Origin: Ostrinia nubilalis
Lineage: Eukaryota; Arthropoda; Insecta; Lepidoptera; Crambidae
Reading direction: 5' to 3'
NCBI RefSeq assembly: GCF_963855985.1
Contig: NC_087099.1
Location: forward strand, 15,406,001-15,470,000
DNA length: 64,000 bases
Shown: piece after piece, positions 36,801-48,800 of the stretch
How positions within the stretch are numbered: the stretch's first letter is position 1
How the letters are laid out: the number at the start of each line of letters is the position of its first letter
Program-made: the position numbers and the translations under genes
The notes under the pieces: model-generated
The model's database searches: none
What the model was told of the DNA's origin: nothing
What the model saw: only the letters and a program-made list of their open reading frames with translations

Positions 36801-39800
36801 ATCGTAAGAATAGGTCCGACTTTTCAACCAAATGTAGGTCTGGCTGATAACAATGAGGAGTCTAATATTATTTACCTCCAAAATAAACTTCCTCTGGTTC
36901 GGATCCTCGTAGTCTAGGCTGGAGTTAAGCCTGAGGGTCACGGATGCGCTGCCGGTGGCTGTGGAAGGCTCCACAATGAACGCTCCAAACTCGTCTGACA
37001 GGCGAAGAGTGAACACTGAGTTCAGACCCTGGAAAAAATTATCAACAGTTTACTCAAAAGGTGTTCGCGCCCGGGCAACTGGCCTTGGAGCGGGCGACGC
37101 AGTGAAAGGTGCCGGGAGCGACGACGGCGGCGCGTGAAGGCGATCCCACACTTGGCCACCGAGCGGCGCGCACGACACTCATACTTACGCATAGCACATT
37201 CATTGTTTACCTATTGTTGTGGCTTCGTTTATTGAAATTATAATAACTTTAATACAGTCCACTCGCGTTATTATTCAAGACCTGAGGCTCAAACAAAAGG
37301 AATTCACAAAAAAAAAACACACCAAAAGCTGTTATAGTACTAACTGAAATCAAACTACGTTCATAACATGAATCAATATTAGTCATTGCATCAGTTAATA
37401 TTGGGGAGGCTCATATTATTTGATTCTATTTTATTCTTGATGGTGACTTACCAATTCCCAACTGAGAGACTCTCTGGTATTTTCAAGCTGTATTCTTTCC
37501 GTTTGAAGAGGGAGACTCATCATTGAAGTCCTTGATTGTGACGTAAGACTTACCAAGTCCGTATCAGTGACCACCATGTCCAAGTTAGGCATAAGCGTCC
37601 CCAAGGGAAAGTTCTGGTATCTCCACGCTGTAGGTACTACCTCCGGTTGAATCATTCATCATCATTGACGTCCTTTCTTGTGACATAAGACTTACCATCC
37701 TACAAGTGCCTGGATGCAGGCAGCGCAGGACCGGTCGTTGCTGAAATCCTTGGGGGAGGCCTTTGTCCAGCAGTGGTCGTCAATTGGCTGAAACGAACGA
37801 AGACTTACCAAATCCGTATCAGTGACCACCATGTCCAAGTTAGGCAGTGGTGTCCCTACTGGAAGGCTCTCTTATTCCCGACATTTGAAGCGTCATTCGG
37901 CTGAAACGAACGAACGAATAGTATTTTAAGGACTTACCAAGTCCGTATCAGTGACCACCATATCCAAGTTAGGCAGTGGCGTCCCCACAGGAAGGCTCTC
38001 TGGAATCTCCACGCTGTATTCCCTCCGGTTGAATCGAGGAGGTTCATCGTTGACGTCTTTGATGGTAACGGTGATGGTAGCAGTGGTGGATGTCAGGTCG
38101 GAGTAGAGAGGAGAGCCGTTTACTATCTCTGTAGCCTGAAATTAAAAATAACTTGTAAATAAATAAACTAATCTTATTACGGTTACATAGTACGTCAATT
38201 CGATTGTCGGTAACCGAGTTCGATTCGAGTGATTTAAGGCTTGGTATTTCTGCTAAAGTAGGTATTTCGCGCTGTCAAAATCTGCGCGCGCAATACTTCG
38301 CCGAAGACAGCGCGCCAAAGAGCTCTCGCGGCTACACAGTATAGAAATACGCAGTTTGGAAATACGCAGTTGGTTAGGTTAGGTTGACTTCCTTCCGTTC
38401 AAGCGTCATACTCACAGTACTTTCTAATACAAATCATATCCAAGTGATACAAATTAAAACAACTTTCAAAATTTTTGGGAATATATTTTAGAATCGAATA
38501 AACATAGAATATAACTGCCAAAGTAAACACGGTTCAAAGAGGCGTGGCGTCACCCGACCTTCCGGAAGTTCCGCGCCGGCTAAAAGAATTTCAAGATTAC
38601 GTCACCCGACCTATCGGTAGATCCTCGGGAGCTTGAGCGATTGGAAAAACATTTTATGATCAGTTAGTTACTCGTAGTAGCGATTATTTAGAGCTTGGAT
38701 AATAAATTATAGTTGTTGCAATTCACAAAGCTTTGCATGTGGTTAATTACATTAATCAGTACACGCATCAATTATCAACCGACTTCAAAAAAAAGGAGGA
38801 GGTTCTCAATTCGACCCGTATGTTTTTTTTTTCTATGTTTGTTACGCGATAACTCCGCCAATTATGAACCGATTTGAACAAATATTTTTTCGGCGTATAG
38901 GTAATACCTCAAGGGTGGTCCCATTTAAATTTAATAATAGAAAAAACAACCCCCAAGGGTGGAAAATTGGGGATGAACTTTTTTACACGCAATATCTCCG
39001 CCGATTATAAATCAATTTGAACGATTATTTTTTTGTTGAATAGGTATTATCAAAAGGGTGGTTTCATGCGAATTTGAAGAAAATATTTCACCCCCAAGGG
39101 TGGAAAATTGGGGATGAACTTTTTTATACGCAATATTTTTAATTTTTAGTTTTTTTTTGTGTTCACGCATTTGAAGTCGGTTTTATTTTTTTAAAAAGTT
39201 AATTATCATATGTACACTTTAACGTGACTCACACTGTATGTTACGGTTAATGTGATAAATTGAAAATTATGAATAATCGCCGGTTATTATGAATAATTAC
39301 CGACAGGCTTAGTAAAAGTGATAAATTAATCACATTTATCAGTGATTATTTCATAATGTAACCTTAATACTAACAAATACCATAAAAGAGAACACCGGCT
39401 CGTGTACAGCGCTCATGTACAGCCTCACATTTTGAACGTTTTGATATCAATATTAATACAGTGTGAGTCACGTTAAAGTGTACATATGAAAATAGATGAA
39501 ACTAGACCTATTTTTATCGACAAATAAGAGGTCAAATTTTTTTTGAGATTTTTTGAAATTTTTATTTATTAATAAACAAAAAGACTGAATCTTTTTGTTT
39601 ATTAATAAATAAAAATATCATACTAAAATTGCATACATATTTGTTTGTATTGGTCTGGGTGTTTTTTTTCCATAATTTATGTATAACGTATGTACGGGGC
39701 TCTGTATCGAAAATCACTATGAGCAATAAGCATCACACACGGTTACCTGGAGTGCATTACCGCAGCAAAAAGCTTGCCATGACATGACATTGCAAGGTGG

Positions 39801-42800
39801 TGCCAGTCCAGTCTTAAATCGGTTGATATATGCTGCATCTGCCATGTTTTTGGCTAAAAGATTCTTCTATCTTGCAGTTTAGACTTTTATTACAGACCTC
39901 AGACAGTATTTTTGGAAAACTTTTACGCATGGTGGAGGAAGGGACGCTCTAGAGACTCAAGTCTAGAAGGAGTCACATGAACTCCAAGTATTGAATCCGT
40001 TGACATCTGCTGCATCTGCCATCTTTTTGGCTATAAGATTCTTCTATCTTACGGCTTAGACCTTTAGCTACAGACCTTAGACAGTATTTTTGTGAAAATT
40101 CTTACGCATGGTGGAGGAAGGGACGCTCTAGACACTCAAGTCTACAAGGAGTCACATCAACTCCAGTTTTAAATCCGTTGACATCTGCTGCATCTGCCAT
40201 CTTTTTGGTTAGAAGATTCTTCCATCTTGCAGCGTAGACCTTTAGCTACAGACCTTAGACAGTATTTTTGTGAAAATTCTTACGCATGGTGGAGGAAGGG
40301 ACGCTCTAGAGACTCAAGTCTACAAGGAGTCATATGAACTCCAGTTTTAAATCCGTTGACATCTGCTGCATCTGCCATCTTTTTGGCTAGGAGATTCTTC
40401 TATCTTACAGCTTAGACCTTTAGCTACAGACCTTAGCCAGTATTTTTTATTATTTATTTGTGTCAGTGTGCTCTTCTAAAGAGTGTAAGACGATTGTATG
40501 TAGGTATTAAAATCGATGGGTGCCTGAAATAAAGCCGCAATAGCCATAGCAGCAGTTTTCCGATTAAGTGATTTTAGTAAACTGCGGGTCCCTATACACC
40601 TTTTGAATTTTTTTCAGAATTTTATCTTTGAAACTGCCTTATTTACCAAAAGCACTATGGATATTGAATCGTTATTCCCATTCATCATTTAAAATTTGTT
40701 GACCGGAATAATCGTGCCATATACAATGTTAAAACTTTTATTTAAATCTTCTACAAGCAAACGGCTATTACTGTATCCTTCAGATCAGCGCCCGAGGCTG
40801 CAATATGCTATTGCTGTTTGATTAATTGCACACTTTTTACCGGAATAAAACCACAATGGACTCTTACGGAACCGACTTTCAATGTATGAAGCGGCAATAT
40901 GTATTTCTACCTTTTTTAAAGTATATTCTAAGCACTATAACCTTATGCACATTAAATGTTACTCCAGAAAAAATAACGCATCGTTTGATATACAAACCGT
41001 TTTGATACGCCTCGTAGTTTATAATTATTCAAAATTGACACTAAATCTCTTCTCCTGTAAAATTGTGTTTTGTCGATTGTGGCTTTATTCCCGGCACCCA
41101 TCGAAATGTAATTTTAACTCATTGATTTTGTCTCATATTTGAGGAATGTACTATGTATCATGAGTAGAGTCTTCGTTTAAAAGGATGCGAACGATTTAAA
41201 TTTCAATAGGTAGACAAAATTGAATTGAATTTAAGCTTTCTCCAGTAACACTGATATTATTATACTGTGACTCATCAAAGTCATCATTGTCAAAAATATT
41301 GACAAATCGCGAACTGTCACGGCCAAAAAACTGACACGTGTCCGTCCTCCGTAAGCGCCACCGCGCGACTGATTGAGATTGTCCAAGCCGTCATGGACGA
41401 TTTTTTCCACATTTTTTAACATAGTAACTAAATAAGACGCAATATAAAAATTTCATCCGTTAAAAGCCCTCAAGTTATTTCTGAACTTTAGTTTAGTAAA
41501 AGATTTAGGATCTCAAATCGCTTATTTTAAAAATAAAACCATAAATAGAAAACGAATAGAGGTAACTTTGGGAATTTATTCTATCGAGTCAACTTCATCA
41601 AATCGTGTTTCCATCCGTTAATAGCCCTAGAAAATATCCTCAACTATGCCCAATAAAAATCTTAGCCTTTAATTTTACTGTTTAGTACCTCAAAAATGAA
41701 AAATGAAAACCTCATTTTCGCCATTTTCTCTGCTACCCGGCCTTAAGCAGTACCTACCTCTAGCATGAACAACTTTCGTCTTCGAATCGTTTGCGTATTC
41801 GATAAAATTCGATACTTAATCTTCGAATTAAACGATAACGTGACAATTTTGATCCTCAAAATAAGTTTCGTGCAATCACATCTCATACTAAGTTCACTTT
41901 AGGACACGTTCACAAGGGCGCTGTAGTAGTTTTCTTACTAAATCTTTTGATGGCGATTGGAGTACGCAAACGATTTGAACTCGAAAGCCGTACAGTTATT
42001 ACGAAATAACGTGACTTATTTTACGGTTTAGTACGCGTGTTACATACTTGTTCCTACGTTACGAAAATGATAGGTACAAACAAGAGCACTCAGTCGGTAT
42101 TAGTGTACTTACCCTGACTGTAAGATTAAGTGGTGATGAGGGATCAGCTAAAGCTTCTCTGTCCAATGGCTTGGCGGTCCTTAGCTCTCCCGTGGAACTG
42201 TCCAGGACGAAGAAGTCCAAAGGATCTGAAAGTAAAAGTCAAAGCTTTTATTCAGTAAGTACTTAGTAGGCCCTTTTTAGGGCGCTTACAGTAAAACACG
42301 TGTAAATCTAAACCTACACCAATATTCACGATAAGAACCCACTGAACTCACCTACAAACCGGCTCCAATATGACATCTCTAGGTTGCACCCTGTCTACGT
42401 CTCTTGCCTTCGCTGTAAGCGCAAGAGTCCCCACTGGGGCGTCCTCAGACAATGCCCCACCGAACGCCCCATTGAACTAAATACTGTACTCACTTGTAAC
42501 TAGCTCCAGCATGACATCTCTAGGTTGCGCCCGATCAGCATCTCTTGCCTTCACCGTAAGCGCCAAAGTCCCCACCAGGGCGTATTAAGACAACGCTCCA
42601 CTAAACGCCCCACTAAATAAATACTGCACTCACTAGTAACCACTTCCAGCATGACATCCCTAGGTTGCGCCGTGTCAGCGTCTCGTGCCTTTACACAGAG
42701 TGCCAGAATCTCCAGCGGGGCGTACTAAGACAACGCTCCACTAAACGCCCCACTAAATTAAAGACTGTACTTACTATGTAGTAACAAGTTCCAACATGAC

Positions 42801-45800
42801 ATCCCAAGGTTGCGCCATGTCAGCGTCTCGTGCCTTTACAGTAAGTGCTAAAATCCTCAGCGGGGCGTCCTCAGACAACGCCCCACTCAATGCCTCATTG
42901 AACTCACTATTAGTAACCAATTAACTATATAAGTTGTACTCACTCGTAACCAGCTCCAAATATGACATGCCTAGGTTGCGCCCGATCAGCATCTCTTGCC
43001 TTCACAGTGAGCGCCAAAGTCCCCACCGGGGCGTACTAAAACAACGCTCCACTAAACGCCCCACTAAATTAAAGACTGTACTTACTAGTAACAAGTTCCA
43101 ACATGACATCCCTAGGTTGCGCCCGATCAGCATCTCTTGCCTTCACAGTGAGCGCCAAAGTCCCCACCGGGGCGTACTAAAACAACGCTCCACTAAACGC
43201 CCCACTAAATTAAAGACTGTACTTACTAGTAACAAGTTCCAACATGACATCCCTAGGTTGCGCTCTATCAGCATCTCTTGCCTTCACAGTGAGCGCCAGA
43301 GTCCCCACTGGGGCGTCTTCAGACAACGCCCCGCTAAGGGCCCCACTGAATACAGGTGGGGAGTTCTGCACGTCCACTACTTTGACTTCCACGTGGGCCG
43401 TAGAGTTTAGGGTGCCATCCTGGAATAAGAATAAAATTTTTAATCATATTGATTGTAATTTGCAATGAAAACATAATTTTATTATTCCATGTGTCATGGT
43501 GTTCTTTACAGACAAAGTGAAGTAATTAAGCTAGTAAAATATACTTTCTCATCATTTCAACCATAGGACGTCCACTGCTGAACATAGGCCTCCCCCAATG
43601 CTTTCCATGTTGATCGATTGATGTTGACGATGTCGTCGGTCCACCTTGTAGGTGGACGTCCCACGCTGCGTTTTCCGGTACGCGGCCTCCATTCCAGAAC
43701 CTTTCTGCCCCATCGGCCGTCAGTTCTGCGTACTATGTGCCCTGCCCATTGCCACTTCAGCTTGCTAATCCGTCGGGCTATGTCAGCGACTTTGGTTCGT
43801 TTACGGATCTCCTCATTTCTGATTCGATCTCGCAAAGAAACACCAAGCATAGCCCTCTCCATAGCACGCTGTGCAACTTTGAGCTTCTGTATAAGGCCTA
43901 TAGTGAGAGGCACCGTTTCCGAGCCGTATGTTATCACTGGTAACACACATTGGTTATACACTCTAGTCTTAAAATACCTCAATGCCTGAAGACTAGAGTG
44001 TATAACCAATGTGTGTTATACTTTCTCAATAAGTATTAATTCAAAATGTGAAAAATCCCCTTAAAAATTACTTAGCTACGTTTTTAAGCAAGATTAAAAG
44101 ATAGTTCTAATAAGATATTATCGCCAAAATTGCCTCCATACACAAACCTTTAAATAATAAAATGGTCTTGTTTTATCTAACATTCTTAAGTAAATACTGC
44201 ACTAATTTAACAAAATTTAATGAATATTCGACACCATTGTCAGTAAAATGTTCAATGCACAAGGAAGTTTCAAGCGAAAAAACCGATCCTACAGATAGGA
44301 ATTTTCATTTAATTATTTCTCACTTTTCCTCATTGTTCGTCGTTAATAGCATATTATTAAAACTATTCCACCACACAATCACAATATCTATGTACTGTGA
44401 AAAACTAATTATGTTAAATTATACAAAAACTAATATTTCTTTTCTTTTTCTTCCCGCGCGAAACTCCGCCAATTTTTTTTTTTTTTTAATATAGTTTTTC
44501 ACGGCTCTGGGTGCAAGCCCTTTTAAGCCAGTCTTTGAAGTCCGTTGAACTTTTGTTTGAATTTGACACATCACATCTGTGTTTGACTTGACACTTCACT
44601 GAGTTCACTTCACTGCACTGATGCACAGCACTGATGATTCCAACTGATTCACTGATATTCTCTTCTCAAATAGTTCCCAGAGTTGAAACCACGAAAGTAT
44701 ATAAGGGTTTGAAAAGTTTCGGATCCTTCAGGAGCTCGTCCAACGACTCTGGTACACGTTCACAAATAGATTGAAGGTCATCGATCATGACCAGTCTCTG
44801 AACTCCAAAACTTCTACATTTCAAGATTATGTGTTCCAAATCAGCAAGCTCTTCATTGCAATATGTACATTCAGGGCTCGGAATCAAGTTGAGCCTCTTC
44901 AGGTGAGTGGGAGCGTGGCAATGGCCAAATCTCAGCCTATTTATGATGGTTATAAACTTCCTGTTATCTATATTCTCATTCCTCCGATGGTACCAAGGTT
45001 TGGCGGGCGGGCTTCCTTGGATCTTAGCATACCATTTTCCCTTTTCCATACTAGTAATTGTCCAGTACTCATGCCATATCTTTTTCAGGTCTTGATTGAT
45101 TGCGGCTTGATAGTCAGTGTGAGGTAACTTCAACAACGTAGAATGGTCAACATCAAAGCCATTCCTTGCAGCCAGATCAACAATTTCATTCCCCCTGATG
45201 CCACGGTGCGATGGTACCCAAAGGAAGAGCAGTGTCTTACCAGTAAGTCTATATATGTTATTAATTAATTTCTTAATATCATAAATTATATAATTCAAAT
45301 TATATTTACAAGAGTTATTTTCCAGAGCTAGTAATACGCTTTTAGAGTCAGTTAGAATAATAATATTGTCAGATGGTGGATTACATGTACAGATATGTTT
45401 AAGTGCTAAGAGGATAGCATAACTTTCTGCAGTAAAGATACTACAGTGGCTTTCAATTTTATGACTTTGAGTAAGTTTAAGTTGTGGATCATAAAATGCA
45501 GAGGTTACTCTATTCTCTTTCTTTGAACCATCTGTGTACACTTTATAATAAGACTTATTTAGAAATTTATTAAGATCGATTTGATTGGTGATCTTTTCTC
45601 TTAAAATAGTGAAATTTTTTACAACAAGATCTTCATAATTAACTTTATACATGGGCCATGGCTTATCTTTATACATATTTACAGTGAGAGACTCTATATA
45701 CAATGCAATTCTTAGTAAGGCTGGAGTGCGTCCAGATATTAACTCATTACCTGTAATTGGAGGAGGAGGAGTAGAGCACATTTGGGATGATAAGGGAGGC

Positions 45801-48800
45801 ATGATTCTATCTAGTACTGGTTTGTTGGTTGAAGTTATTAGTTTAAGGCAAAAATTTCCTGCTAGTTGAATACGTCTCAGTACTAAAGGTGGAATGCATG
45901 TTTCACATTGCATAGCAATGATAGGAGTTGAACACATAGCTCCTGTTATTATTCTAAGTGCTTTATTCTGAATAACGTCTAATTTTTTTAGTAGGGTTGG
46001 GCTACAGTTCATATATGCCAAAGTACTATAGTCGAAATGACTGCGTACTAAACTCTTGTATAACATTGATAGAATCTTGGGATCAGAGCCCCAACTTACA
46101 CCAGCTAGTGAACGCAATATGTTTAAAGCCTTAGAAGAGTTGCGAATTAGAAGCTTGATATGACTTTCAAATGTGAGTTTTTTATCTAGACACACTCCTA
46201 AAAACTTTTTTTCCTGAATCCATGGAAGAGGATTATTATTATAATAAATATTAGAATTACATTCATTATATTTTTTCGAGAATAACATAACGCCGCTCTT
46301 ATTGGGACTAATATCAAGTTTTAATTTACCAGAATAAAAATTATGAATTTCAACTAAAGCTAGGTTTAAACTATGCACAGCAGTATTTACATTTTTATTT
46401 ACAGTATAAATTAATAAATCATCAGCAAATTGTAAAAATTTTATATCCCTTTGTGTTAAATACTTATTAATTTGACTAGTGTATAAATTGTACAATAATG
46501 GCGAAATCGTAGCACCCTGCATTGTGCCTTTATATACATATCCGGGTCCATGAATAATGTTATTAAATTTTATATACATTATTCTTTTGTACAAAAAATT
46601 GAAAATCCATTTACAGACTACCCCGGGTACTCCAATATCACATAAGATGGCTATTAAAATTGAGGGGACCACGTTATCGAATGCGCCCTGTACATCAAGG
46701 AAGACACAAGCTGTTGCAGAGTGACTGTCAAGAGAATTCCTAACATCTGAGACCAATGCTGTAAAACTTTCTGCTGCACTTCGGCCTTTCCTAAATCCGA
46801 ATTGTTCATTTGGTAAGATATTATTTGATTCGACATAATAATCTAATCTTGTCTTTAACATGCACTCAAATACTTTACCTATACATGAAGACAGAGAAAT
46901 TGGTCGATAAGAGTTACAGTCATCAGGAGGCTTATCTGGTTTAAGTATAGGAATGACACATTGAGTCTTCCATGAGTCTGGGATGACCTGTGTTTGCCAT
47001 AGTAAATTAAAAATGTAGAGTAAAAGTTTTTTGGCATTAATATGTAGGCGACGAATAACTTCATAAGGAATGTTGTCTAAACCAGGAGTAGTGTTCCTAC
47101 GAGACTGCAGAGCAGTCATAAACTCTTCCCAAGAAAAATGTTGAGACAAAAAAGCTGCTTTTTCATCACCAATTTGAGAGAAATATGTTTGCAATAATGA
47201 ATTATTTACTTGTTTTTCAGGAGGAGATAGAGGAGAATATTTCTCAAAAAAAGAGGGAATCCATTCATCATTCTTCGGCAGTTTGGGAATTGAAACACGC
47301 TTAAACCTCTTCATATAGTTCCATACTGTACTAACAGGAGTATATCTATTAAAAGATTCACATAAAGATTTCCATCCAGTTTTCTTTTTTTCCTTAAGAG
47401 TTAGTTTTTTAGCAGCATCCAATTTTTTATATGCAATGTAGTTTTCAATGCTTGGATTACGTCTATAAAAATTTAAAGCATCTTTACTCTTTTTAACTGC
47501 ACTATTACACTCATCATCCCACCAAGGTACAGGCTTTTTCATTATATTGGGAGAGGTTTTGACTACTTTAGGTACGCATTTGTCTCTAATACTAATTAAA
47601 TTATTATAAAAATCGTCATAAATTATTAATGGATCTGTATTATCTAAATTAATATTAACTACCATGTTTTCTGTTTCAGTATGAAATTTAAACCAATCAG
47701 TTTTATTGTAAATAAATTTGTGTACTGGTTCACTTATCTGATATTTATCAACAGAAATCTGGATATCTGTTACAGTGGGATAGTGATAACTTCCCATTGG
47801 GTCATCATAGACTTTCCAATCACATAATGGAGCTACTGAAGGGCTGACACATGTTACATCTATAGCCGAAGGATTATGAACAGATCTACCAACAGTGGTT
47901 GGCGCCCCTGAGTTGAGGATACAGAGGTCGCTCTCGTCAAATATATTGTAAACTTCGTTACCTCGACCGTTACTAGTAGCACAGCCGAATGCGATGTGGT
48001 GAGCATTAATATCACCTGATAGCAAAAGTGGCTTAGGTAGTAAGTTAATAATCTGTTTCAGTTTGCTACCATTGAATCTTGATCTATTTTCTTTAGGTGG
48101 TGGACAATATATACATAGAATACTTAAATTACCTATGCCAGTTCGCAGATTAATAGCTACAGGTTGTAGAAAATCATAAAAGGGAAGCTCTATTACTGAA
48201 TATTTCAAAGTGTCTTTGACTAGGATGGCGACTCCACCCCGGCCTTCTTTTTCTTTACCTATTTTACTAACTAGATTGTAATTATGAATACGAAAAGAAC
48301 TGTTTTCTTTCAACCATGTTTCGTTTAACAAACATATATCAATATCATTATCAATCAAAAATTTTATAAGTAATGGCTTTTTGTTAATAACACCTTCGAC
48401 GTTAAATTGAGAGATTCTTATGAAACTTTTGTCCATTTAAAGCCCTTTGAAACTTTTTATAAGAATTTCCTGTATAATAGAACTATTAACTGCCCTCGTT
48501 TCGTTGCCAATAGCGACAAGGGCGCCTACAAGGCCCTTGCGAATAAAATCATTGTTTAATATTTCATCTATTAATTGTTCATTGGTAAGTGGTTCTTTTT
48601 CTTTAACTTCCATCGAGTTAGTTGAAGTGGAAGAGGTCGCTGTTGAAACCGAGCTAGCTTGTGGCTTCCTTGATGCAATAGATTTTAAGTTAGTTTTAGG
48701 AGCAGCCAGTAGCGGAAACTCGCTTATGTAGTTTTTGATAACTGGGCTACTCTTAGTAGCCGCAGCACTGCTGGAGACCATATTAGCGTAAGTTAATTTA

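Noticed and set aside
41231..41422. 63-codon minus-strand ORF
   Set aside because: No domain, no splice context, isolated in an intron.
42345..43226. Regular ~142-base repeats as a CRISPR array
   Set aside because: The units are long, diverged copies of a cadherin exon end with a splice donor in an insect intron; no short identical repeats, no cas genes.
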